Source of the DNA: an uncultured Collinsella sp.
GTDB lineage: Bacteria; Actinomycetota; Coriobacteriia; Coriobacteriales; Coriobacteriaceae
Direction: 5' to 3'
Assembly (NCBI GenBank): GCA_900556365.1
Contig: USOG01000003.1
Location: 1-31,813 of the forward strand
DNA: 31,813 nucleotides
In this document: positions 7,643 to 16,229 of the stretch, in pieces
How the letters are laid out: each line of letters starts with the position of its first letter
Numbering within the stretch: position 1 is the first letter of the stretch
Position numbers and translations under genes: made by a program
Notes under the pieces: generated by a model
What the model was told of the DNA's origin: nothing
What the model saw: only the letters and a program-made list of their open reading frames with translations
The model's database searches: none

Positions 7643-9508
7643 ATGACAAATGACTATCGCCGCGGTTCCGATGGGGGCCGCGGTTCTGGACGTCCCTCGT
7701 CGCGGGGACGTTCTGGTTATCAAGGAACGGGTCGGCAATCTTACAACGCCGGGCAGTCCCGTGGCAACGACCCGGCGTCGCGACTTCGCGGCTCGGGCGG
7801 CCCTCAAGTGCATAACACCAGGTCGCGCAAGAGTTCGTCGACCGAATGGCTCACAGGCGCACCTCTGCCTCGCCGCAAAGCCGTCATGGGCTTCATCGGG
7901 CTTGGCTTGGGCTTGGGCGTCTTTCGCCTTGCCGACTATCAAATTGCCGAAGCCGATAAACTGCGGGAGCGTGCCGATGCGCGCCGCCTGCTTGCGCAGA
8001 CCCTCTATGCCAAACGCGGCACCATCTACGACCGCAACGGCAACGTGTTGGCATCGTCGGTCGAATGTCGCAACATCGCCGTGAATCCGCAGCTTGTCGA
8101 GGATGTTGACAAGACGGTGTCAGCGCTGGTCAAGGCAACTGGAATCGATAAAAAGACCTGCCGCAAGCTCGTTGAGTCCGATGGAACCTGGGTGTATATC
8201 AAGCGCCAGGTGGACGAAGACGATGTTGCGGCGCTGGAGAAGAAGAACCTGCCCGGCGTGCTTTTTGAGCAGGCCATGAAGCGCGTATATCCATACGGCA
8301 ACCTGGCATCGCAGGTGCTGGGTGTAGTGAATGTGGACAACGACGGCTTGACGGGTCTCGAAAAGCAATACAACAAGCTTCTGACCGGCACGAACGGTTC
8401 TCTCGTACGCGAGCGCGCGAGGGACGGCAGCTATATCGCGGGCGGTGCCTATAAAAAGGTGGCCGCGGTCGACGGCGTTGATATCGTGACGACGCTCGAC
8501 GTCAATATCCAGCGTGCGGCCGAGGATGCCCTGGCAGAGGCTGTCGAGAAGACAAAGGCCAAGAACGGCTCGGCGCTGGTCACCGATCCTACGACAGGCG
8601 AGATCTTGGCAGCCTGCTCGTATCCGACTTACGACCAGACCGATCTGGAAAACGCCAAGACCGAGGATATGAACCTGCGCCTGGTCACCGATGCCTACGA
8701 GCCCGGCTCGGTCTTTAAGACGCTCGTGGCGGGCGCCGGCTTCGACTTGGGCGTCGTGCGATCGAGTACGTCGTTTGAGGTGCCGGCGAGCATCAAGGTT
8801 GGCGACGATACCGTCACCGATGCCGACAAGCGCGACTACGCCATGACCATGGATGTGCGCGAGATGATGCGCCGTTCGTCCAACGTGGGCTTTGTCCTGG
8901 TGGGGCGCAAGATCGGTGCCGACGACTTTGCCGCCTATGTGGACAAGTGGGGCATCGGTCATAGCTCCGGTGTAGATTTTCCGGGCGAGAGCCTGGGTAT
9001 CGTCAAGGAGCGTGACCAGTATGACGGCGCCACGCTGGGCTCGATGAGCTTTGGACAGGCACTGTCCGTCTCGCCGATTGAGATCGCACGTGCCGTGGGC
9101 GGCATCGCCAACGGCGGTGTGATGATGACCCCGCACTTCTATAAGTCCAGCAAAGGCGACGAGAAGGACTGGGGCGAAGGCGAGCGCGCGATTTCTGAGG
9201 ATGCCGCATCCCAGGTGACATCGTGCATGCAGACGGTCGTGTCCGAGGGAACGGGCGTTGGCGGCGCGGTTGACGGCTATGACGTGGCGGGTAAGACCGG
9301 TACGGCCGAACGAGCCGACGAGAACGGCGGTTACCTCAAGGAGAACTACATGTCGTCCTTTATGGGCTTTGCACCGGCACAATCGCCCAAGGTGCTGTGC
9401 TATATCACGCTCGACGGAACGCCGAGCGGCTCGGATGCCGCTGCGGTGCCGTTCCAGTCCATTATGGCCAACGCGCTCGACGTGCTGGGTATCCCGCACA
9501 CGAAGTAG
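7643..9508 (+). CDS. ftsI: Septal peptidoglycan transpeptidase FtsI (PBP3-type)
   Basis: Class B penicillin-binding protein that cross-links septal peptidoglycan together with FtsW. 621 residues. A basic, Ser/Gly/Arg-rich cytoplasmic tail (about 1-78) precedes one membrane segment (about 80-100, VMGFIGLGLGLGVFRLADYQ). The dimerisation domain starts with KRGTIYDRNGNVLASS. The transpeptidase domain has all three catalytic motifs: Ser356-x-x-Lys359 (PGSVFKT), Ser412-x-Asn414 (RRSSNVGF) and Lys551-Thr-Gly (AGKTGTAE). No C-terminal PASTA domain is present, as the protein ends soon after the transpeptidase fold. It follows the ftsL-like gene after 17 bases. A spacer of 126 bases before murF holds TACAAT-like elements but no convincing promoter. 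Confidence 0.96.
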   Translation: MTNDYRRGSDGGRGSGRPSSRGRSGYQGTGRQSYNAGQSRGNDPASRLRGSGGPQVHNTRSRKSSSTEWLTGAPLPRRKAVMGFIGLGLGLGVFRLADYQIAEADKLRERADARRLLAQTLYAKRGTIYDRNGNVLASSVECRNIAVNPQLVEDVDKTVSALVKATGIDKKTCRKLVESDGTWVYIKRQVDEDDVAALEKKNLPGVLFEQAMKRVYPYGNLASQVLGVVNVDNDGLTGLEKQYNKLLTGTNGSLVRERARDGSYIAGGAYKKVAAVDGVDIVTTLDVNIQRAAEDALAEAVEKTKAKNGSALVTDPTTGEILAACSYPTYDQTDLENAKTEDMNLRLVTDAYEPGSVFKTLVAGAGFDLGVVRSSTSFEVPASIKVGDDTVTDADKRDYAMTMDVREMMRRSSNVGFVLVGRKIGADDFAAYVDKWGIGHSSGVDFPGESLGIVKERDQYDGATLGSMSFGQALSVSPIEIARAVGGIANGGVMMTPHFYKSSKGDEKDWGEGERAISEDAASQVTSCMQTVVSEGTGVGGAVDGYDVAGKTGTAERADENGGYLKENYMSSFMGFAPAQSPKVLCYITLDGTPSGSDAAAVPFQSIMANALDVLGIPHTK

Positions 9509-9634
9509 GGGGTTACAATCTTTGGGGCGTGGTTTGTTGTCCCATATGAGGGTGTTCACATGCCCTGCACCACGCATGTGCGGCGCTGGGATACAATACG
9601 CCGATAGCATTATTAGGTTTACAGGGGAGCTGCA

Positions 9635-11059
9635 ATGATAGAGATCGCCGTCAACAACCTCGCGGCCGCAACAGGGGCCCGAACCGTGACGGGAGAAGCC
9701 GATCGGGTATGCCGCGGGTGCGTTATCGACTCGCGCCAGGTCGAGGAAGGGACGATTTTCGTCGCCTTTCCCGGTGAAAACGTCGACGGCAATGATTTTG
9801 CTTCCCGTGCCGTCCAGTCGGGTGCCGGCGCCGTCGTGATGACGCGTGAGCCCGAGGCCGAGCTGGTCTCGCTGGCGCAGGACAAGGGGTGCGCCATCCT
9901 GCTGACCGATGATCCCGAGGAGTTTCTGCTGCGTTTGGCGCACACGTATCGCCTGGAGCTTGGCTGCCTGGTCGTTGGCATTACCGGTTCCATCGGCAAG
10001 ACGACGACCAAGGACGTGCTCGCCGCCGTGCTCGCCAAGCGCTATCGTGTCTGGGCCACCAAGGGCAATTTCAATAACCTGATCGGCATGCCGCTCACGG
10101 TGCTTTCCGCTCCGGCCGATACCGAGGTCCTGGTGCTCGAGATGGGCATGAACCATTTCCACGAGATTGAGCGCCTGTCCAAGTCCGCCAATCCCAACCT
10201 TGCCATCGTGAGCAAGATTGGTACCTCTCACATCGGCATTTTGGGCAGCCGCGAGAACATCGCCCGCGCTAAGGCCGAGATTGTCCAGGGTATGTGCGCC
10301 GCCGGCGACTTCTTGCCGCTGCTGGTTTTGGGCGGTGAGGACGACTTTACGCCGTTCATTCGCGATACGTTCGCCCAGCCTGCTGGTATCGACGTTATGC
10401 TGGCCGGCGTCTCGGACGACGATGAGGTCCGTGCCCGCGACATTCGTGTTGATGACGAGGGACGTCCGGTCTTTACGCTCGATTTTGGCCAGGGTGAGAC
10501 GATCGATACCATGCTTGCCATCCCCGGCGTGCAGTCCGTTCCTAATGCCGTTAAGGCCGCCGCGGTTTCCTATCGCCTGGGCGTGACGCCCGAGCAGATC
10601 GATGCTGCTTTTAGGGGCCTCACGATCACCGGTCACCGCCAGGAGATCAAGCGCGCCAAGAGCGGTGCCCGCGTCATCGACGATTCCTATAACGCCAGTG
10701 CCGAATCCATGGCTGCTGGCCTCGATCTGCTGTGCTCGCTTTCGTGCACGGGGTCTCGCATGGCGATCCTGGGCGAGATGGGCGAGATGGGCGATGAGGC
10801 TCCTCGCATGCATGAGCTCGTGGGCGCCTATGCCGCCGCCAAGAAGCTCGACATGCTGGCGTGCGTGGGTGGTGAGCTGGCCCAGCTTATGGCCGATGCC
10901 GCGCGCATGATGGGCATGGACGAGGACCGCATCCAGGTGTTCTCCGATTATCAGCAGGTGCTCGACCGCATGGGCGGCGCGCTTGAAAAACATGATGTTG
11001 TACTGGTCAAGGGTTCCCGCTTTGTTGAGCTCGACCGCTTTGTGGAAGGTGTGTGCTAG
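9635..11059 (+). CDS. murF: UDP-MurNAc-tripeptide:D-Ala-D-Ala ligase
   Basis: Adds D-alanyl-D-alanine to UDP-MurNAc-tripeptide in the cytoplasm using ATP. 474 residues, normal length. The N-terminal domain binds the UDP-substrate (CVIDSRQVEEGTIFVAFPGE). The central Mur ligase domain has the P-loop GITGSIGKTTTKDVL with Lys122, and the conserved NFNNLIGMPLTVL and EMGMNHFHEIERL stretches. The C-terminal domain contains DDSYNASAESMAAGL. GGGGAG at 9623-9628 supports the ATG at 9635. In many bacteria murE precedes murF; here murF directly follows ftsI, so murE must be elsewhere. The stop lies three bases before mraY. Confidence 0.97.
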   Translation: MIEIAVNNLAAATGARTVTGEADRVCRGCVIDSRQVEEGTIFVAFPGENVDGNDFASRAVQSGAGAVVMTREPEAELVSLAQDKGCAILLTDDPEEFLLRLAHTYRLELGCLVVGITGSIGKTTTKDVLAAVLAKRYRVWATKGNFNNLIGMPLTVLSAPADTEVLVLEMGMNHFHEIERLSKSANPNLAIVSKIGTSHIGILGSRENIARAKAEIVQGMCAAGDFLPLLVLGGEDDFTPFIRDTFAQPAGIDVMLAGVSDDDEVRARDIRVDDEGRPVFTLDFGQGETIDTMLAIPGVQSVPNAVKAAAVSYRLGVTPEQIDAAFRGLTITGHRQEIKRAKSGARVIDDSYNASAESMAAGLDLLCSLSCTGSRMAILGEMGEMGDEAPRMHELVGAYAAAKKLDMLACVGGELAQLMADAARMMGMDEDRIQVFSDYQQVLDRMGGALEKHDVVLVKGSRFVELDRFVEGVC

Positions 11060-11062
11060 CCC

Positions 11063-12082
11063 ATGTTCGGCAATCCCTCGTATCCAACGTATCAGGCTTT
11101 TTTGGGGCTTGGCATCGCCGCTGCCATTGCGCTGCTGCTCATGCCGTGGTGGATCAAGCTGCTCAAGGTCGAGGGTATCGGCCAGCAGGTTCGTGCCGAC
11201 GGCCCCAAGCGTCATTTGGTTAAGCAGGGAACGCCCACCATGGGTGGCGTTGTCATTCTCGTCGCGATTTCGCTGACCTGCCTGCTGATGGGCAAGCTCA
11301 CCACCGAGCTCGTGCTCGTGCTGCTCGCCACGCTGGCGACCGGCGTGCTGGGCCTGATCGACGACCTGACCTCCGTTACGCATGGGCGCTCGCTCGGTCT
11401 GACGCCCCATGCCAAGATGATCGGCCTAACCATTATCTGTGTCACCTTTACGGTACTTGCCGTCAACTGGTGCGGCGTCGCCCCCGAGATTCGTTTTCCC
11501 GGCGGCCTGACGATTGACCTTGGCGTGCTTTCGACCACCATCTGCGGCCTTTCGTTCCCGTGGCTCTACATTGTCTTTTGCTGGCTGATGATCGCCGGTC
11601 TTTCTAATGCCGTGAACCTGACCGATGGCCTTGACGGTCTTGCCGGCGGCACCTCCATGATTGCCATGCTCGCCATGGCTGCCATGGCGTTTTTGCACGG
11701 AGACGTGAACCTGTCCATCTTCTGCACCGCGTGTGCCGGTGCCTGCTTGGGCTTTCTGTGGTTCAACTGCTATCCGGCGAGCATCTTTATGGGCGATACC
11801 GGCTCGCTTGCCCTGGGCGCCGCGTTTGCCTGCACGTCCATCATGACCAACACCGAGGTCGTCTCCCTCATCATCGGCGGCCTGTTTATCGTTGAGACCC
11901 TGTCGGTCATGATTCAGGTTGTCTACTTCCACTTTACGCACAAGCGCGTCTTCCTTATGGCGCCCATCCATCATCATTTCGAAAAGAAGGGCTGGGCCGA
12001 GACCAAGGTCGTCATCCGTTTTTGGATTATCGCTGCGGCCTTTGGTGCCGTTGGCCTTGCCCTGTTCTTCCAGTTGGGATAG
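11063..12082 (+). CDS. mraY: Phospho-MurNAc-pentapeptide transferase
   Basis: Integral membrane enzyme that transfers phospho-MurNAc-pentapeptide to undecaprenyl phosphate, forming lipid I. 339 residues with about ten hydrophobic segments. Diagnostic motifs are KQGTPTMGGVVIL, the Asp100-Asp101 pair in LIDDLTSVTHGRSLGLTPHAK, NLTDGLDGLAGG from Asn185, FMGDTGSLALGA, and the histidine-rich MAPIHHHFEKKGWAE near the end. Start ATG 11063 lies just after the murF stop, pointing to translational coupling. Confidence 0.98.
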   Translation: MFGNPSYPTYQAFLGLGIAAAIALLLMPWWIKLLKVEGIGQQVRADGPKRHLVKQGTPTMGGVVILVAISLTCLLMGKLTTELVLVLLATLATGVLGLIDDLTSVTHGRSLGLTPHAKMIGLTIICVTFTVLAVNWCGVAPEIRFPGGLTIDLGVLSTTICGLSFPWLYIVFCWLMIAGLSNAVNLTDGLDGLAGGTSMIAMLAMAAMAFLHGDVNLSIFCTACAGACLGFLWFNCYPASIFMGDTGSLALGAAFACTSIMTNTEVVSLIIGGLFIVETLSVMIQVVYFHFTHKRVFLMAPIHHHFEKKGWAETKVVIRFWIIAAAFGAVGLALFFQLG

Positions 12083-12091
12083 TGGTCTTTC

Positions 12092-13498
12092 ATGCCTCTT
12101 GCTGATGTCTTTAGCCTGCTCGTTTTGGGTCAGGGCAAATCCGGTCTCGATGTCGCCCGCTGGGCGCTGGCACATCCCGAGCGCGTAAGCGCCGTTACCG
12201 TGTATGGCGGCGGCACCTCTGAGCCCAATGACGCCACGCGTGCGCTCGAGGCTGCTGGTGCGTCGTTTGTCTATGGGACCGAACAGGTCGAGGGCGCCTA
12301 TGACGTATGCGTGACGTGCCCGGGCATCTCGGAGTTCTCGGGCTTCTTTAAGGCCGGGCGCGAGCATGCCGCCCAGATTATGGGTGAGCCCGAGTTTGCC
12401 TATCGCCTGTCGCCCGATAACTGGATTGCCATCACGGGCACCAACGGCAAGACGACCACCACGTCGCTGACTGATTTTCTGCTTAAGGCTGCCGGCGAGG
12501 CCAGCGTTGCTGTCGGCAACATCGGCGAGCCGCCGGTCAACGAGATTGACGGCCGAGCCCACAACGAGTGGTTTGTGGCTGAGCTCTCGAGCTATCAGAT
12601 TGCTACGACAACCGAGCTCCACCCCCGCGTGGCGGTGCTGCTCAACATCACTCCCGACCACTTGGGCTGGCATAAGAGCCATAAGAACTATGCGCTTGCC
12701 AAGATCAAACTGTTTGACAATATGGTCGATGACGATCTGGTGGTTGTCGACGTCGAAGACGCCGGCATTCACGAGTTCGATGAGTACATCTACACGACGG
12801 GTCGTCGCATCTGCAAGGTTGCCTTTGACGAGCCTGAGGGCGAGGATGCCGCCTTTGTGCGCGATGGCAAGATGATCGTGCGTCTGAAGGGCGTCGAGAC
12901 CCCGCTCATCGCTACATCCGAGCTCAAGATCTCGGGCCATCACAATGTTATCAATGCCCTGTGCGCTGCCACGGCTGCCTTGGCGGTCGGTGCCGATGTC
13001 GATGGTGTCTGCCGCGGTCTTGCCTCGTTCCAGCCGCTCGAGCACCGCGTGGAGCCGTGTGGCGAGATTGACGGCGTGCGCTACGTCAACGATTCCAAGG
13101 CGACCAACACCGATGCGGTCGAGAAGGCGCTGACGGCATTTCCCGATGACGACGTGATCTTGCTGCTCGGCGGCCACGATAAGGGCACGCCGCTCACGGA
13201 CTTCGCGCGCGTCGTTATGGACAACGTGCGCTCGGTCGTCTGCTTTGGCGATGCGCGCGAGCGCTTCACCGCCGCTATGGACGAGGCCGATGTCGATGGC
13301 GATGTGGATATCGCCCAGGCGGATGACCTACGCGACGCCGTGGACGTTGCCCGTTCGCTTTCGAGCCGTGGTGACGTGATCTTACTTTCTCCTGCCTGCT
13401 CTTCGTTCGATGAGTTCTCGGGCTATGAGGAGCGCGGCCGCGTGTTTAAGGACTACGTGGCTCAGCTTGCCGCTACAGCGAAATCACAAATGGAATAG
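12092..13498 (+). CDS. murD: UDP-MurNAc-L-alanine:D-glutamate ligase
   Basis: Adds D-glutamate to UDP-MurNAc-L-alanine in the cytoplasm. 468 residues. Visible are the N-terminal Rossmann-like VLGQGKSGLDVARWAL, CPGISEFSGFF, the P-loop ITGTNGKTTTTSL with Lys120, ELSSYQIATTTELHPRVAVL, LNITPDHLGWH, the GHHNVINALCA stretch and the C-terminal YVNDSKATNTDAVEKAL and LLLGGHDKGTPLTDF. These together separate MurD from the other Mur ligases. Nine bases after mraY; ftsW starts eight bases after its stop. Confidence 0.97.
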   Translation: MPLADVFSLLVLGQGKSGLDVARWALAHPERVSAVTVYGGGTSEPNDATRALEAAGASFVYGTEQVEGAYDVCVTCPGISEFSGFFKAGREHAAQIMGEPEFAYRLSPDNWIAITGTNGKTTTTSLTDFLLKAAGEASVAVGNIGEPPVNEIDGRAHNEWFVAELSSYQIATTTELHPRVAVLLNITPDHLGWHKSHKNYALAKIKLFDNMVDDDLVVVDVEDAGIHEFDEYIYTTGRRICKVAFDEPEGEDAAFVRDGKMIVRLKGVETPLIATSELKISGHHNVINALCAATAALAVGADVDGVCRGLASFQPLEHRVEPCGEIDGVRYVNDSKATNTDAVEKALTAFPDDDVILLLGGHDKGTPLTDFARVVMDNVRSVVCFGDARERFTAAMDEADVDGDVDIAQADDLRDAVDVARSLSSRGDVILLSPACSSFDEFSGYEERGRVFKDYVAQLAATAKSQME

Positions 13499-13506
13499 GG
13501 GTTGCG

Positions 13507-15027
13507 GTGAGAGAGGAGAGCCCCCGACAAGGTATGAGGAGGCCCGACTCGGACCGTGCTTCCTCACGTCGCACCACACCGCGTTCCAGCCGCGGCGGGC
13601 AGTCGTTTAGCGAACGCTATATTGCCGGCGTTCCCGCCCGTATCATGCGCCCCCGTTTGATATTCATGGCCTGCTTGTTTACCTTGGTATGCTTTGGCCT
13701 GCTGATGGTGTACTCGGCGTCTTCGGTCGAGGCGCTGCACGAGAATGGCTCGGCGACGTTTTTTCTGGGTCGACAGGCCGCGTTTGCCGTGGTCGGTGTT
13801 CTGGCGCTGATTGCCATCGTGCGCGTTTTGCCGGACAGCTGGTTTGGGGAGGATGTGCTCAGGATCTTCCTTATCGGCATGATAGGGCTACTGCTTCTGG
13901 TGTTCTTGGTGGGCAGCGGCAGCCGCGGCGCCACGCGCTGGCTCAACATCGCCGGTATTCAGTTCCAGCCTTCCGAGTTTTTAAAGCCATTTGCCATTGC
14001 GTATTCGGCCATCATGCTTGATCGCTTCTTTTCGCCCGGTGGCAACATCAACGAATTCCTTCGCAAGATGGGCATCTACCTGGGCATTTCGCTCTTTCTG
14101 ATCTTTATCCAGCCCGATTTCGGTACTGTCCTGATCATCCTGTTGACCCTCATGTGCATGGCGTTGTTTGCGGGTCTCGACCCCAGATTTATCATCGGCG
14201 TGCTAATCTTCGGCATTCTCGTGATCGTGATTGCGCTTGTCGCAGAGCCATACCGTATGGTGCGTATTCAGGTTGCCTTGAACCCTTGGGCCGACGAGTA
14301 TGGTGACGGCTATCAGGCCACGCTTGCCATCATGGCCTTTGCCTCGGGCGGTCTGTTCGGCCGTGGCATCGGCAACTCAACCATGAAGTACTCGTATCTG
14401 CCCGAGGCACACAACGACTACATCTTGGCCATCATTGGCGAGGAAGTCGGTTTTGTCGGAACCGTGCTGTTCTTCTTGGTGTTTGCGATGCTGATCTACT
14501 CGGCGTTTCGCATTGCCGAGCAGGCGACCGATCGTCGGGGCGCGCTCATGGCGTCTGGCTCCGCGGTCATTCTCGCAGTGCAGTTTTTGATTAACGCGCT
14601 GGGCATCCTCAACGTGTTTCCCATGACGGGCAAACCGTTGCCGTTTATTAGCTACGGCGGTTCGTCGATTATTGTGTCGCTCATGCTTGCCGGGTTGATC
14701 CTGCGCGTTTCGTACGAGAGCGCCCGCCGCGATGAGTATGACCGCCGCCGTGAGAGCTTTGCCGTTATGGATGAGAGTACCGCCGGCGTGCCCCACGTGC
14801 GCGGCGAGCGATCTTCGCGTAACGGTTTTACCGTCCTGGATGGCTCTGCGACCGACCCCGCAGCCCGCCCGCGTCAGCGAACGGCGCCGCAAGGTCGTCC
14901 TCAGTGCCCCACTCCTCGCAATGCGGGCGGCGGATATAATCGAATCGATTTGAACTCAGACCCGTCGGCGCGTCTGCGTACCGACGGCCAGGGACCGCGT
15001 GTACGAAGGGACTACCATGACCGATAA
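13507..15027 (+). CDS. ftsW: Septal peptidoglycan polymerase FtsW (SEDS family)
   Basis: SEDS glycosyltransferase that polymerises lipid II with FtsI at the septum. 506 residues. A basic cytoplasmic N-tail of about 45 residues is followed by ten predicted membrane segments. SEDS signatures are GATRWLNIAGIQFQPSEFLK, QPDFGTVLIILLTLM, GDGYQATLAIMAFASGGLFG, YLPEAHNDYILAIIGEE and FPMTGKPLPFISYGGSS. After the last helix (about residue 400) comes a hydrophilic tail of about 105 residues. This tail carries two copies of an F-x-V-(M/L)-D-x-S motif, at 417-424 and 440-447. GTG 13507 is used, with GGGG upstream; ATG 13534 is an alternative. The 3' end overlaps murG by 11 bases. Confidence 0.96.
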   Translation: MREESPRQGMRRPDSDRASSRRTTPRSSRGGQSFSERYIAGVPARIMRPRLIFMACLFTLVCFGLLMVYSASSVEALHENGSATFFLGRQAAFAVVGVLALIAIVRVLPDSWFGEDVLRIFLIGMIGLLLLVFLVGSGSRGATRWLNIAGIQFQPSEFLKPFAIAYSAIMLDRFFSPGGNINEFLRKMGIYLGISLFLIFIQPDFGTVLIILLTLMCMALFAGLDPRFIIGVLIFGILVIVIALVAEPYRMVRIQVALNPWADEYGDGYQATLAIMAFASGGLFGRGIGNSTMKYSYLPEAHNDYILAIIGEEVGFVGTVLFFLVFAMLIYSAFRIAEQATDRRGALMASGSAVILAVQFLINALGILNVFPMTGKPLPFISYGGSSIIVSLMLAGLILRVSYESARRDEYDRRRESFAVMDESTAGVPHVRGERSSRNGFTVLDGSATDPAARPRQRTAPQGRPQCPTPRNAGGGYNRIDLNSDPSARLRTDGQGPRVRRDYHDR

Positions 15028-16132
15028 AATGACCGTTGCTATTGCAGCCGGCGGCACGGCAGGGCACATCAACCCCGCGCTCGCCTTGGCCGAAGAGCTC
15101 CGTGACCGTGGCCACCACGTTGTGTTCGTGGGCCAGTCGCGCAAGCTCGAGGGTCGTCTGGTCCCCGAGGCTGGGTTTGATTTTGTGCCCATTACGGTCA
15201 CGGGCTTCGACCGTTCCCGTCCTTGGACGGCGCTGACCTCGCTGTGGCGTGTCAACAAAGCCAAGCGTGCGCTCGCCAGTCATTTCTCAAAGGTCGGCAA
15301 GCCCGATGCCGCCATTGGTTTTGGTGCCTATGTCGAGGTTCCGCTGCTGGGGTGGTGCAAGGGCGCGGGCGTTCCGTATCTGTTGCATGAGCAGAACTCT
15401 GTTCCGGGCCTGGCCAACAAGATGATGAACTCCCACGCCGCCCGCGTGTGCATCTCGGTGCCGGCGGCGCGTTCGGTCTTTGAGCGCGAAGGTGACCCTG
15501 ACCACGTGCTCATGACCGGCAACCCCGTACGTCGCTCGGTGATCGAGGGCGATCGCGCTCGCGGCCGCAAGGCACTTGGCGTTCCCGAGGACGCTACGCT
15601 GCTGCTCGTCTTTGGCGGTTCACTTGGCGCCCAGCACCTCAACGAGCGCGTGGTTTCGCTCAAAAACGAGCTGCTTTCGCGCAAGAACCTCTATGTGTTG
15701 CATTCGACGGGTGCCGACGGCTTTGAGGAGACCGAGCGCGCTTTGGCGCTGACGCCCGAGGAGGCGAAGCGTTACCGCGTCCAGCCTTACATCGACAACA
15801 TGGGCGATATGCTGGCTGCTGCCGATTTGGTGCTCTCGCGTTCGGGCGCATCGAGCGTGGCCGAGATCGCTGCGCTCGCCGTGCCCTCGGTGCTCGTGCC
15901 GTATCCGCATGCGACGGCCGACCACCAAACCACCAATGCTCGTTATCTGGTCGACGCCGGGGCCGGCGTGCTCTGCGCCGATGCCGATATCGACGGTTCT
16001 GCCTTTGCCGATGAGCTGCTGCACCTGGTCGATGACGCGGCGGCACGCGACGCCATGCGTCAGGCGGCGCGTGGTCTGGCTCAGGATAGGGCCGCCGCTC
16101 TTCTGGCGGATGCGGTAGAGGGTTTGCGTTAG
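15017..16132 (+). CDS. murG: UDP-GlcNAc:lipid I GlcNAc transferase
   Basis: Peripheral membrane GT-B glycosyltransferase that turns lipid I into lipid II. 371 residues. The N-terminal glycine loop AAGGTAGHINPALALAEEL is classic for MurG, as are GFGAYVEVPLLGW, LLHEQNSVPGLANK, MTGNPVRRSV, VFGGSLGAQHLNE, SRSGASSVAEIAA and VLVPYPHATADHQTTNA for the UDP-GlcNAc-binding half. The frame is open from a GTG at 14999, but the ATG at 15017, with AAGGGA at 15006-15011, is preferred and produces an 11-base overlap with ftsW. A 97-base spacer separates it from murC. Confidence 0.97.
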   Translation: MTDKMTVAIAAGGTAGHINPALALAEELRDRGHHVVFVGQSRKLEGRLVPEAGFDFVPITVTGFDRSRPWTALTSLWRVNKAKRALASHFSKVGKPDAAIGFGAYVEVPLLGWCKGAGVPYLLHEQNSVPGLANKMMNSHAARVCISVPAARSVFEREGDPDHVLMTGNPVRRSVIEGDRARGRKALGVPEDATLLLVFGGSLGAQHLNERVVSLKNELLSRKNLYVLHSTGADGFEETERALALTPEEAKRYRVQPYIDNMGDMLAAADLVLSRSGASSVAEIAALAVPSVLVPYPHATADHQTTNARYLVDAGAGVLCADADIDGSAFADELLHLVDDAAARDAMRQAARGLAQDRAAALLADAVEGLR

Positions 16133-16229
16133 TTAGACGGGATATCGTCGGTCGCCCTCGCGCTGATGCGGTAGGTGCGGTACAGTTAACGGGTTACAGG
16201 CAGTGTTTACGCAAGGAGTACACGAGCAC

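Noticed and set aside
8120..11410. A 1096-codon open frame on the - strand across ftsI, murF and mraY
   Set aside because: It is antisense to three well-supported genes. C- and G-ending codons in high-G+C genes leave long stop-free antisense frames, and the translation shows no domain or plausible protein composition.
16133..16229. A separate murC promoter in the 97-base gap
   Set aside because: TACAGT has no acceptable -35 partner at 15-19 bases.
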